Below are positions 54,110 to 64,000 of a stretch of DNA of 64,000 bases, one piece after another (positions within the stretch are counted from its first letter, which is position 1; each line of letters begins with the position of its first letter). The translations under genes were made by a program, and so were the position numbers. Under the pieces are notes generated by a model, which was not told the DNA's origin, ran no database searches, and saw only the letters and a list, made by a program, of their open reading frames with translations. Location: the NCBI GenBank assembly GCA_036936605.1, contig JAUPFV010000004.1, positions 64,442,352-64,506,351 of the forward strand, in the 5' to 3' direction. The DNA is from Limnanthes douglasii subsp. nivea (lineage: Eukaryota; Streptophyta; Magnoliopsida; Brassicales; Limnanthaceae).

Positions 54110-54790
54110 CAAATTCTATGGTTATAATTTTAATATTACATTTTGAATTTTATTATTGTGATTTGGTTTTGAATATTACAAGTGTTATATATTATTTTTT
54201 AAACCAAAATCATATTTTATCATGCAAAAATATGACAAGTTATATTGTTATAATTTTAATATTACATTTTGAATTTTATTATTGTGATTTGGTTTTAAAT
54301 ATTACAAGTGTTTTTTACTATTTTTAAGTTATATTGTTATAATTTTAATATGACATTTTGAATTTTATTATTGTGATTAGGTTTTAAATATTACAAGTGT
54401 TATTTATTATTTTTAAGTTATATTGTTATAATTTTAATATTACATTTTGAATTTTATTATTGTGATTTGGTTTTAAATATTACAAGTGTTATTTATTATT
54501 TTTAAGTTATATTGTTATAATTTTAATATTACATTTTGAATTTTATTATTGTGATTTGGTTTTAAATATTACAAGTGTTATTTATTATTTTTAAGTTATA
54601 TTGTTATAATTTTAATATTACATTTTGAATATTATTATTGTGATTTGGTTTTAAATATTACAAATGTTATTTATTATTTTTTAAACCAAAATCATATTTT
54701 ATCATGGTAAAAGATTACAAGTTATATTGTTATAATTTTAATATTAAATTTTGAATTTTATTATTGTAATTTTAATAATGATTATAAAAT
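54110..54790. repeat. 89-bp AT-rich minisatellite
   Basis: Units begin AAGTTATATTGTTATAATTT at about 54,236, 54,326, 54,415, 54,504, 54,593 and 54,716. The core period is 89 bp. Two longer units of about 122 bp at the edges carry an extra AAACCAAAATCATATTTTAT block. A further start lies at 54,116. Confidence 0.88.
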
Positions 54791-55390
54791 TATTATTACA
54801 TTTTGGTCAGTATTAATTTGTTTTGGTTATCACAAACATCATTCATTACAAGTGAAAATTAGCGGATTGGTGAGTATTAGTAAGTATACGATTTATAGGC
54901 ATTTTAAAAGTTAAAACAACGTTTTTTAAATATGCAATAAAATACTAATCGAAACTAATTAATATCGCAAATAATAAAAACTAAATTTATACTAATACCA
55001 ACTAATACAACTAATAACAAGCAATAACAACTAACAACAAGCAATAACAACTAATAACAACTAATAAAATTAGAATTAAAAGAACTAATTTAAATTACTA
55101 TAACAATTAAATAACTTGATAAATTATACGAAGCTCTTAATTGAGCTATTATAATGTTATCCCAATGTTATTTAAGTGTTTTTATCAAATAGAAACAATT
55201 TGCGAAAAACAAAATCAAACAATTCCGAAAGTAGGACTACAATATGTAAAATAAGAAATTTGAGTTTTCTAGAATATTTAGAACAAGTACAGAGATTTAG
55301 AGAGACGTAGAGAGGAGTATATGAATTTATGAGTGTGGATTTGGGGTCTCCTCTATTTAAAAAAAATTAAAAAAACGAAAAAAATAATAT

Positions 55391-55513
55391 TCCGGACCAT
55401 CCGGACAGATCTCCGGATGGTCCGGACGTCCGGTCCGGGGCATCCGAACGTAATCTCTGGACGCCCGGACCGGAAATTCGGACCATCCGGAGATCTGTCC
55501 GGATGACCCGGAC
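55391..55513. repeat. GC-rich compound palindrome
   Basis: TCCGGACCATCCGGACAGAT and what follows form nested inverted repeats. The first ~35 bp are the reverse complement of the last ~35 bp (TTCGGACCATCCGGAGATCT onward), and each arm is itself nearly palindromic. It stands out against the AT-rich surroundings and lies just downstream of a GGGTCTCCTCTATTTAAA stretch. Confidence 0.85.
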
Positions 55514-55544
55514 TTATGGTTTTTTTTTAACTGTTAAAAACCAT

Positions 55545-56050
55545 GTTAGGCACCATGTTAGGCATTCAAGTAGTTGCCCAAGACTACTTTAAAAAAATTA
55601 ATTCGAAATTTTTAACTATTAACCACCATGTTAGGCATTCAAGTAGTTGCCCAAGACTTGGTAAGTGAGAGGGTGTGTTTGTGCCTCCATGTTAAACAAA
55701 ACTCTTCAATGGTAAGTGGTAACTATAGATGTGGGATTCTATTAAACAAAACTCCAAATACTTATACTTTCTAAGATTATTCACATTGTCAATGATCATA
55801 TATTATTTAATTATTGATTTTTTTTTATATTAAACGTTTAATTATTAAAGACATACTACTAACTTAGTTATTAATATTTGTCGATAAAAAACTTAAAAAC
55901 ATATATTTCCTAAATTAATCTCTTATAATTTAAAACAATTTTGTATGTTAATTACAATAAGATAAATAATTTATTAATCTCCTAAATTAATCTCTTATAA
56001 TTTAGAACAATATTGTTTGTTAATTACAATAAGATAAATAATTTATTAAT
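55545..56050. repeat. Two small tandem duplications
   Basis: CCATGTTAGGCATTCAAGTA plus GTTGCCCAAGACT occurs twice, about 77 bp apart (near 55,554 and 55,630). A 71-bp unit starting CCTAAATTAATCTCTTATAA occurs twice at about 55,909-56,050. Confidence 0.82.
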
Positions 56051-56879
56051 CGCAGATTTATTACGACATAATATTTAAAATATATTAGTTTTGGCAAGTT
56101 TTTAATAATTTTTTATTTCGATTCCGAATCGGTTCTAAACAATATACAAATCACCTAATAATTTAAAATTAGAATACAATTATATGTCTAATAGGTATAT
56201 ATTATTTAATATGTACATAATATTAAATATAACATCTAAAATATCTAGTATGTTAAAACAATATACAAATCATTTTACAATTATATTGTTTACGATATCT
56301 TGTTTAAGACATATTTTTACAATTATTGAAAGTTGTAATCGAAATACAAGTAGATGTACTTATTTTATTTAATATCTACCTAATATTAAATAAAATATCT
56401 TAAATAAATAAATATAAATATATAATCAAACGTATCAAAATCAAATTACAATTATTATTTTAGAATATAACTGATGATTATAAAATTTCGATTAAAATGA
56501 TAACATATTTAAATTAAAATACATGAAATAGAATAATTAACTCGTGTATATGGTACATATCTCAATTATTGATATTAGATTCAATTAACACTTACAAATT
56601 AATTTTAAATAACATTATAAAATATTCTGATAAACGGTTCTTAAATGATTTGGCTGATGGTTTGAACTGATAAACAGTTCTTAAATGGTTCGTCTGGTGG
56701 TTTGAACTGACGGTTTAACTATGAAACTGGCCCATTAGGACTGCAAACTGGCAGGACCGCCAGACCGTCAGGACCGCATAAGAGCAACCCGGCAGGACCG
56801 CAACCCGCCAGGACCGCAACCCGTGGTTCTGATTTAAACGGTGCGGGTTGATGCCGGTTCAACCCGTTTGCCACCCCTA

Positions 56880-56946
56880 TATATATATATATATATGAGC
56901 AATATTATTATTGCATTCTTACATAATTTTTATCACTTTTCTCACA
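56880..56946 (+). repeat. 5' LTR, right part
   Basis: The (TA)n, GAGCAATATTATTATTG and TATCACTTTTCTCACA match the end of the 3' LTR (to 60,283). The following TTGTCTCATAACAAAG looks like a decayed primer-binding site of the TTGGTATCAGAGC type. Confidence 0.8.
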
Positions 56947-57026
56947 TTGTCTCATAACAAAGTTATTAATTCCATTGATGATCATAATTATCATTCACAA
57001 AAAACACCCAAACACAATGAATAACC

Positions 57027-57855
57027 ATGGCTATTGATTCTTCATATCCATTTCGTTCAAACCAACCATGCCATATTTTGGTTCATATCAAATTAAATGG
57101 CATCAATTATCAATCATGCAGTTATTCATACCCTCACTACAAAAAAAAGATCAGTTTCATCGAGGGTAGTGTCGAAGACCATCACAAGAGAATGAACTTT
57201 TTCTGTTTGAGAAATGAAATGCAATAGGATGATAATTTCTTGCCCGACTCGTGCTATTGAATGAGATATTTATGAATAATTTATCCATACCAAGACAACA
57301 CGTGAAGTATGGGTTGACTTGCGTGGCCAATTCTCTCAAAAGAATGTTCCACTCATGTTTCAGATACAAAAATCATTCACAACCATATCACAATGTACAA
57401 TAATGATAGTAGCTAACCTCTTTTACCAAGATCAATGCATTATGGGACAAGCTCAAGACATATCTTTCTCCACTAAGCACACCTCGAATAGAGAGAGGAA
57501 TATCGTCTTATTAAATTTTTTACGGGTTTGCATGAATCTTACAAAGCGGTAAGGTCCAATGTAATAATGATGTCACCGCTGTCCAATATCCGTCAAGAAT
57601 ATTATTTGATAATCCAAAAACAGAAGCAACGACATGTATCCTCTGAGCCAATTGAAAACTTCTCCATAGCAGCCGCAGTCCGAGGAAAATGAGAAAACTC
57701 AAAACAGAAAATCTGTGAGCATTGTAACAAATTGGGACATACTATGGATGAATGTAGGACTCTCATATTTCATTGTACGTATTATGATAAAAAGGCTCAC
57801 ACAGAGGATAGATGTCGATTGAAAAATGGAAACAATAACAAGTCGAGACAATTTC
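57027..57855 (+). pseudogene. Copia gag (decayed)
   Basis: MAIDSSYPFRSNQPCHILVH, then IKLNGINYQSCSYSY..KKKISFIEG matches the N-terminal gag pattern (LNGTNYQSW..). A block at 57,307-57,420 reads VDLRGQFSQKNVPLMFQIQK. A zinc knuckle CEHCNKLGHTMDEC lies at about 57,717-57,760, in the frame that continues with RTLIFHCTYYDKKAHTEDRC. Several stops and shifts separate the blocks. The protein would form the particle and bind RNA. A 51-bp tandem duplication follows at 57,909. Confidence 0.8.
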
Positions 57856-57908
57856 GAGGAAAACTATCTTCAGTGCATGGCAATCAACCTTTGGCGAATG
57901 CGACAAAA

Positions 57909-58010
57909 TCTCATATACTACAATTAGTCCAAGTAATCAGTGCAGTTAATTGGTACAAATCTCATATACTACAATTAGTCCAAGTAATCAGTGCAGTTAA
58001 TTGGTACAAA
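57909..58010 (+). repeat. 51-bp tandem duplication
   Basis: A unit beginning TCTCATATACTACAATTAGT and ending GGTACAAA occurs twice, at 57,909 and 57,960, essentially identical, so probably recent. Confidence 0.92.
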
Positions 58011-59000
58011 AAATTGCAAGTGTACGCTTTTTGTTGTAATTTTATGAGTATATTAAGACTCGAATATATAATAACCCAAGGGAATAAATCTATTTTTTAG
58101 TCTAGAGTTTAATATAACAATTATATTAATTAATAAACAAAAATTAAAGTTTAAATTTAAAAATAAAATAAAATTGAAATTAATCAATTATATAAACTAT
58201 TACAAGGTTATTAAACATGTATCAACAATTTATAATTTATTTTTATATAATCAAATTAATCTAACTTTTGTAATTATTCTTTAAAGTCAGGCTCTTTCAG
58301 ATTGTTGTGATCATCTCTCAATCTCACACAACTAACCTTCTTGTATGACTGGTTATATCTCTAGTCCCATACCTCATACAATTATGTTATAAATTCTAAG
58401 AACCTAGTTCAGACTTCACTTGTATTGATATATTTCAAAAGTATATATACCTCGGTCTCAACCTAAATCTATGATCAATCAATTGATCCTGTAGGAAACT
58501 GAACACATTAGGATTAATATGAGTACTAAAGATAAAAGAAAAACTAAATTAATAAACAAAATATACTACATTAAAATTGTATCTGCATAGGTTTAATAAC
58601 CCTAGAACAAACGGATTAGCTTCTAGTGAGCATAACCCTAATAACAAAAAAAAGTAAACTATTGACGGCCGGGGATTGTTATGACTTTTAATATAATCCT
58701 ATTCTCATAAGAATAAAATACATCAAGAGTATAGTTATAATATCTTATTAAATAGAATAAAAGAATAAATTTTCTTTTTAATTAAATTATAGATATTATA
58801 ATTAATTATAGAAGACCAAATATTTATTTTTTCCTAAAAATAAAATCATAATATTTAATAAATAAAATAAAATAATTACATTATTCTTTTAAATTAAACA
58901 ATAAAAATATTATAATTCATTTTTAGGAAACTAAAATATGAAAACTGTGATCTTCTATTAATTTATTATATTTTGTCTTTCTTTTTTATTCTTTTTTATT
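58011..59000. other. Noncoding insert in the copia internal region, class unknown
   Basis: Between the gag and protease remnants lies about 1 kb with no copia coding sense. It begins AATTGCAAGTGTACGCTTTT and includes ACCCAAGGGAATAAATC, text I associate with a common noncoding plant repeat that I cannot classify. It probably inserted beside the duplicated 51-bp unit. The right boundary is uncertain. Confidence 0.45.
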
Positions 59001-59129
59001 TATCTTTAAGTCCTTGACTTTTATTTTTTTTTCTTTAATCATATCTTCTGTTAGCAATCATAACTCTTTTTATTCCATTTTGCTTCAATTTCATAGAAGT
59101 AATATAAAAAAGGATAAGTATTCTTTGAT

Positions 59130-59256
59130 TATGAATCACAATAATTCTGGTAATGTTGATGTTTATGTGAATGCTGCACGTATGATTCCATATACTATTG
59201 TGTCTGTTAATTTTAGTAATACGTGTTCTTGGATTTTGGATATTGGTGCCGCATAA
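59130..59256 (+). pseudogene. Copia protease remnant
   Basis: In a frame that ends at a TAA at 59,254, CSWILDIGAA matches the aspartic protease motif WILDSGAT, with Ser to Ile and Thr to Ala. HIVSHISL follows after the stop. Only the active-site region can be read. Confidence 0.65.
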
Positions 59257-59404
59257 CATATTGTCTCTCACATATCACTCTTAACTAATCATTAGCCTTC
59301 CATTATTACCAATGTTAATTAGTTTTAATTCAAAATTAACCCTTACAAATGTCATTTACGTACCAACCATTAAATTAATTTAATTTAATTTTAACCAGTA
59401 AAAT

Positions 59405-59990
59405 CTGTCCGGTCGCAGTCATCAGACCTATGACACTTATGCACATACCATCCATCTTTGTCTTCTTTAGATTACTTTCACATTTGTTTACGTGTACTCA
59501 CAAAGAGTTATGAAATAATTGTAAAATTTTCCCACAAGCAATACAAACACATTTTCATTTTCCCAAAAGCTCAATAAATACACAATTTCCTTTCTCCTTA
59601 TTATATTTTGATGTTTGGGGTCCTCACAAAGTTACTTCATATAATGGTTCACGTTATTTCCTCATAATTGTTGACGATTTTACTCGATGCACATGTACCT
59701 TTCTCATGCACCATTAATCATAAACATAATATTTATTAACTAATTTTGTGCAATTCATCAAAACCCAATTTCAAAAAGATGTTCAAACAATAAGAGTAGA
59801 TAATGGTAGTGAATTTCTTCCTCTTCGTATTTTTTTTCAAAAAAGACATTGAACTTCAAAACTTGTGTGTTTACACCCCACAACAAAACAGAGTTGTCGA
59901 ACGAAAACATCAACATATTTTAAATGTTGCTCGTTCTCTTATGTTTCAATCAAATGTACTACTTGAATTTTTGAGGGGATTTTTGTGTAG
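59405..59990 (+). pseudogene. Copia integrase remnant ending at an internal deletion
   Basis: Colinear with 29,716-30,290 of the first copia copy: HLCTYHPSLSS-like zinc region, [30 protein letters not shown], then [15 protein letters not shown] and [19 protein letters not shown]. At about 59,985 the sequence jumps from the integrase core to text equal to 32,547-32,580 (GCAAGTTGGGAGTCCTTGAT), so the rest of integrase, RT and RNase H (about 2.25 kb in the first copy) is gone. Stops and small indels are frequent. Confidence 0.85.
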
Positions 59991-60033
59991 CAAGTTGGGA
60001 GTCCTTGATTTCCACTCTATAACTTGTATTAAG

Positions 60034-60283
60034 TATTAAAGTGCCACTTTATTTATCATAAAGTAACTATATATATATACACGTAGATGAGTGGTTACAC
60101 TAATTTAGGAATGAAGGTAGTGAGATTGACTCTACTAATTATATTCATAATTAGGATTGACCGTATTGATTATAGTCATAGTTATGATTATATTGATTAT
60201 GACTTCAGTTATAATCCATTAAAATATATATGAGCAATATTTTTATTGAAAAAAATACATCACTTCTTATCACTTTTCTTACA
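60034..60283 (+). repeat. 3' LTR of the second copia element
   Basis: TATTAAAGTGCC to TTTTCTTACA, followed by the TAAAT target duplication. The polypurine tract of the first copy (GAGGGGGAG) has decayed here (TAACTTGTATTAAG). Confidence 0.85.
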
Positions 60284-61839
60284 TAAATATGAGAAAGATA
60301 ATTTATTATCATTCACTATCCCCTTAGAAACATTACTTATTACTATCTCATCTTTTATAATATTTTTACGTTACGTTTTGTTTAATTTTTATTTTATTCT
60401 TTAATTTTAAAAATCTTTGTATTTTTATAATTGTAGTTAAAAAACTATTTATGAAAAATACCATAATTTTATTTAAAGACAAACAAAACAATATCCATGA
60501 AGATATGTTTTGAATCTTATATGACTGTTGTAAAATTTAATATAAAAATATTTAAAAATGAACACTTAGGAAGAAAGAAAAAGACTTACGAAATATAATA
60601 CAAAAATATGTGTCAACACTTATAAATTTTAGTACAAAAATAATTGTAAAATCAATGTTTGCAAAATTTAGTACTAAAATACTCATGGAATAAATACCTG
60701 TGATATTTAGTAAAATAATTCTTGCAAAATTAACACTTTATAAATTTAGCACAAAATTAGTTACAAAAGAAATATTTTTAAAAAATAAAAAGAAAAATAG
60801 TTAAAAAACAATACTTGCGAGAAAAAAAAAACAAACTTATAAATTTTAGTACAAATATATTTACGAATAGTTGCAAAATCAATATTTACAAATTTAATAT
60901 AAAATTAGTTGTAAAAATAAGAATTCAAATGGTCAAACTTAAATTGTGGACCAATGAGTATAAAAAATGGACGATATTACCTTATAAAGATATAAATTAC
61001 AAAAATTACAAAACACAAAAACACGAAACATAAATTAGAATTATAAAAATACATCACTTCTTGATTTGCTTGTCTTAAAAAATAAAATTATCGGTGTTTT
61101 AGGATATAATTTCTTAATTATGATTATAAACATAAAAAACTTTAACTTTAAATAAATAAAAAGAATTAAATTTAATCTCTATCAAGTATTTATTTGTTAT
61201 GTTGTTTCACTAGTCTTTTTTATCTATAATAATATTTGTAAAGATATAAATATATATTAAAGCTTTAAATTTGATAGATATTGAAAATATTAATTAATAT
61301 GGATGATTAGCCACAAGCATAAAGAAGACAATATTATATGTCGGGAACATATTTAAATAATTTATTACTTTTTTTACCTCTACACAAGTAAACTTAAACA
61401 CTAAAAATATAGAATGTTTTTGAAGAAAAATACAAAACCGATTTTCAAAAAAATACAAAACCGATGAAAAAGGTAAGAATAAAATTTTAATTTTTCAATA
61501 TTTTAGTTTTGAGTTTTAGATGGTAAAGCAATTCTCCCTCAAATTCATGAGTCACAAATTATAATTAAAAAACTCGTGTCTGTAAACTGATAATCATTGC
61601 AAAGTTGTCTACATTTTGAAAAAATCATTGAAAAATGATACTTCATAAATCTAAAGAGTATGGTTTGGAACATATCTAAAAACATTTGAGGATTGAAGAA
61701 TAATCACGTTTTAAAGATGCAGAAGAATAATCTAAGATCGAATATTTTAGGAGTGTAAATGTAAAGTCAAAGTCAAAGAAATATAAATTTGGGAAATATA
61801 AATTTGGGAAAAATCATTTGTCAAGAAGAACAAGAATAA
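60284..61839. other. AT-rich sequence with degenerate repeats
   Basis: 60.57-60.93 kb holds a degenerate repeat with AAATTTAGTACAAAAATA and TTGTAAAATCAATATTT words, roughly 55-60 bp per unit, five or so units. The rest is AT-rich without a recognised gene. The 5' side of the next copia element (LTR, gag start) is not visible. Confidence 0.5.
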
Positions 61840-64000
61840 CTCTAAAAGGGTAAAGGAAAACTATTTCTTGTGTGGTAAGTCGGGACATTTTACTCGTACA
61901 TGCAACCTTAAGAGAAAATGTGATAGCATAAATTTAGGAAAGAAATAATTGTTGTAATATTGGCCGAGGTCAATGCCATTGAAGATAAAACTTCCAGATG
62001 GTGGTACGATACTTGTGCATCTGTTCATGTTTCCCATAACAAATCCTTGTTCAAAACAATAGAAGCAAGCAATAACACAAAGACGGTGTAAATAGGAAAC
62101 ACAAATAATTATAGTTGAAGGACGCAGAAATGTAGAGTTAGTATTTACAAGTGGAAATAAAATTATTCTTACTAATGTATTGTACGTTCCAAAGTGAACA
62201 AATGTTTAGCTTCCAAAGATCTATTGTCTAAAGCCAGAATTCGGTCCATGTACGATTTTGGTAACCTTGTTACTCTTGTAACAATATGGTGAAACTATGT
62301 ACTAATAAATAAAGCTATTATTTATTAAGTAAAAAGTTATATATACTCTTGCTCTCGTAATGAATATTTATTATGGCATAGTAGACTTGCTCATATTGGA
62401 CATAGTAGGCTAAATGGAATTGCGAATATTGGACAGATAAAATAAGATATAGTTTTTTCTAGAAAATATGAGTTGTGTATTCAATAAAATATGACTAAAA
62501 AGTCTTATAAATTCGTAGAAATATTGACGAAATTGTTAGAATTTATACATATTGAAATCTACGAGTTAAATGCTATCTTGACACGTGGGGGTAATAGATA
62601 CTTTATAACTTTCATTGATGGCTATTCTAGATTTACTTATGTCTATTTGCTTAAACATAATATTATGCCTTTAATATGTTAAGATATTCAAAGTGGAAGT
62701 AGAAAATCAATTAGACATTAGATTAAAATTTTGCGTTGTGATAAAGATTGGAATATTTCTCGGGATAATTTTCTAGTATTTATGAATAGCGTGGGATAAT
62801 TCATCAATGCTCGGAGCCTTACATGCTGCATAAAAATTGAGTGTTTGAGCGCATAGAACTTTGATTAAGATAACTAATGTCACGCTAGTTAATTTAAATT
62901 TGCACATTAATTAATGGGATGAATTTGTTTTAACTGCATGTCATATTTGTAATCGTATCCTCTTAAGAAAACTGGAATGTCTCCATATGAGTTATACGAA
63001 AAAATAAAACCAAACATAGATTACTTTAAAGTGCAGGTGTGTTTAGTATTTTGTAAAAACTTTGATCTAAGAAGAATAAAGTTAGGTTATAAAGCTATTA
63101 GATGTGTATTCAATGGTTATGCGGCCATTAACAAAGCTTATAGGTTGTTAGATTTATACTCTAATGTGGTATTTTAATCAAGAGAAGCGAAGTTATTTGA
63201 ATTCAAATTATATGATGATAAGAGGATGCAAACCGCTTTGAAATCACCTTCTGTTGACGACAAACCACGAGAACCTCGTAAGAGTCAAATGGAAGAGATA
63301 AACCTAAATCATATAAGGAAGCAATAACATCTTGAGACTCCGTATTTTGGAAAGAGGTCATAAATGATGATAAAGATTCAATAATATCAAATCACATTTG
63401 GAAGTTATTGGACATACCATTCAAGCTTTCAAAGCAATATTGGTGGCAAAAGATTTTTGAAAAAAAATGGATAAACTATTTAGCCACCAATGCTCTAGTA
63501 GCTAGGACAACAAGCATTGGGATACTATTTACAATTGCATTGATATACAAATTAAAAATGCAGTAAACGAATGTCAAAATGGATTTTCTAATTGGAGATA
63601 TTGATGATGAGTTTTATATGGAGCAACCCAATGGTATTCTACTTCCCATGCATGAGAATGAGGTATATAGGTTTGTTAAGTCATTATATGGTTCTAAACA
63701 AGCCCTAAAAAGTGGCATGAAAAGTTTGAAGTTATTGTATATGATGGATTTAGACATAACATAGGGGAAATGTTTAAATACAAAAGTTTTTTGTGTTGTA
63801 ATAGTCATTGTTTGTCTATACGAAGATATTTGGTCATATTAAGTACTGACATAAAAAATATTAATGAAATAAAGAGGTTTATTTCGTATACTTTTAAGAT
63901 TAAGGATATTAACAAAGTAGATAATATATAATTGGGAATTAAGGTATTCAAATAAGGTTATGCCTTAAGTCAATCACATTATGTTGAGAAGTTACTTGAT
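61840..64000 (+). pseudogene. Strongly decayed copia gag-pol, runs off the window
   Basis: In order: a zinc knuckle with its first Cys lost (LCGKSGHFTRTC, about 61,860), protease WWYDTCASVHVSHNKSLFKT (usual DSGA(S/T)), the pre-integrase LLWHSRLAHIGHSRLNGI (about 62,365), integrase YELNAILTRGGNRYFITFID and GYSRFTYVYLLKH, then YKAIRCVFNGYAAINKAYRL (about 63,090), RT start KMDFLIGDIDDEFYMEQPNG and VKSLYGSKQALK (about 63,570-63,710). Text near the edge matches the end of RT (YALSQSHYVEKLLD, last codons). Many stops. A different copia family from the two at 29.6 and 53.4 kb. The element continues past 64,000. Confidence 0.85.

Larger units (their letters stand above)
53658..56879. mobile_element. 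hAT-like nonautonomous element nested in a copia LTR
   Basis: The left end is TAGGTGTCTAATGGTTCTGG. The right end, reverse-complemented, is TAGGGGTGGCAAACGGG, close to the common plant hAT terminus. The flanks are (TA)n on both sides, so an 8-bp TATATATA duplication is possible but cannot be proven. Both ends carry GC-rich subterminal repeats built on GGACCGCAACCCG, unusually in direct orientation. No transposase was found inside. The interior holds an 89-bp minisatellite, a GC-rich palindrome and small duplications. Confidence 0.68.
53428..60283 (+). mobile_element. Second copia element of the 29.6-kb family, with nested hAT and pol deletion
   Basis: The TAAAT target duplication (53,423-53,427 and 60,284-60,288) flanks LTRs that both begin TATTAAAG and end with CA. 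The 5' LTR is split by a 3.2-kb hAT-like insert. The interior has gag (57.0-57.85 kb), a protease remnant (59.2 kb) and integrase (59.4-59.99 kb), then jumps directly to the 3' end of the internal region. The integrase part aligns with 29,710-30,290 of the first copia copy. It lacks RT and RNase H. Confidence 0.85.

Overview
This looks like nuclear DNA of a flowering plant, probably a eudicot with a repeat-rich genome. The evidence is a very low GC content, plant-type Ty1/copia and Ty3/gypsy elements (Tat-like, with an antisense extra ORF), plant L1 LINEs whose ORF1 has a DUF4283-like fold, TTF-type hAT debris and a Mutator-like element (MULE) that carries a Ulp1-type peptidase gene. I recognise no intact cellular gene. 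Almost everything that can be read is transposable-element coding sequence in various stages of decay.

Layout. 1-1.7 kb is AT-rich flank. About 1.7-14.9 kb is a large Kaonashi-like MULE. A broken, intron-rich Ulp1 gene runs on the + strand (2.9-9.7 kb), a small acidic ORF of unknown function follows (10.8-11.2 kb), and a broken MULE transposase runs on the - strand (14.0-11.7 kb). The noncoding parts of this element hold roughly 70 copies of one short motif, GGTTTCGCATCTATCA, all in the same orientation. A deleted TTF-type hAT element (4.20-6.09 kb) sits in the Ulp1 gene. 14.9-18.1 kb holds an LTR-element primer-binding site and a foldback MITE.

18,097-28,927 is a complete Tat-like gypsy element on the - strand, with 406/405-bp LTRs, a 5-bp target duplication (ATAAT), a primer-binding site, gag and pol. 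An antisense ORF with its own TATA box lies between pol and the 3' LTR. 29.6-32.6 kb is the pol part of a copia element that runs into an LTR, which is followed by an inverted copy of the same LTR plus leader (a palindrome of about 0.8 kb). Two related L1 LINEs converge at 35.7-40.5 kb (+) and 46.8-41.4 kb (-). A possible orphan first exon of a cellular gene lies between them.

47.5-49.1 kb is a small copia element with two LTRs and only RT/RNase H between them. 49.7-51.1 kb has a minisatellite and a MITE. 53,428-60,283 is a second member of the 29.6-kb copia family. It has a TAAAT target duplication, a 3.2-kb hAT-like element nested in its 5' LTR and a large internal pol deletion. 61.8 kb to the window end is a strongly decayed copia element of another family that runs off the edge.

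The most unusual signal is the dispersed motif inside the MULE. It is confined to that element, skips the coding exons, keeps one orientation across convergent genes, forms a higher-order repeat at its left end, and varies mostly at its single CpG.
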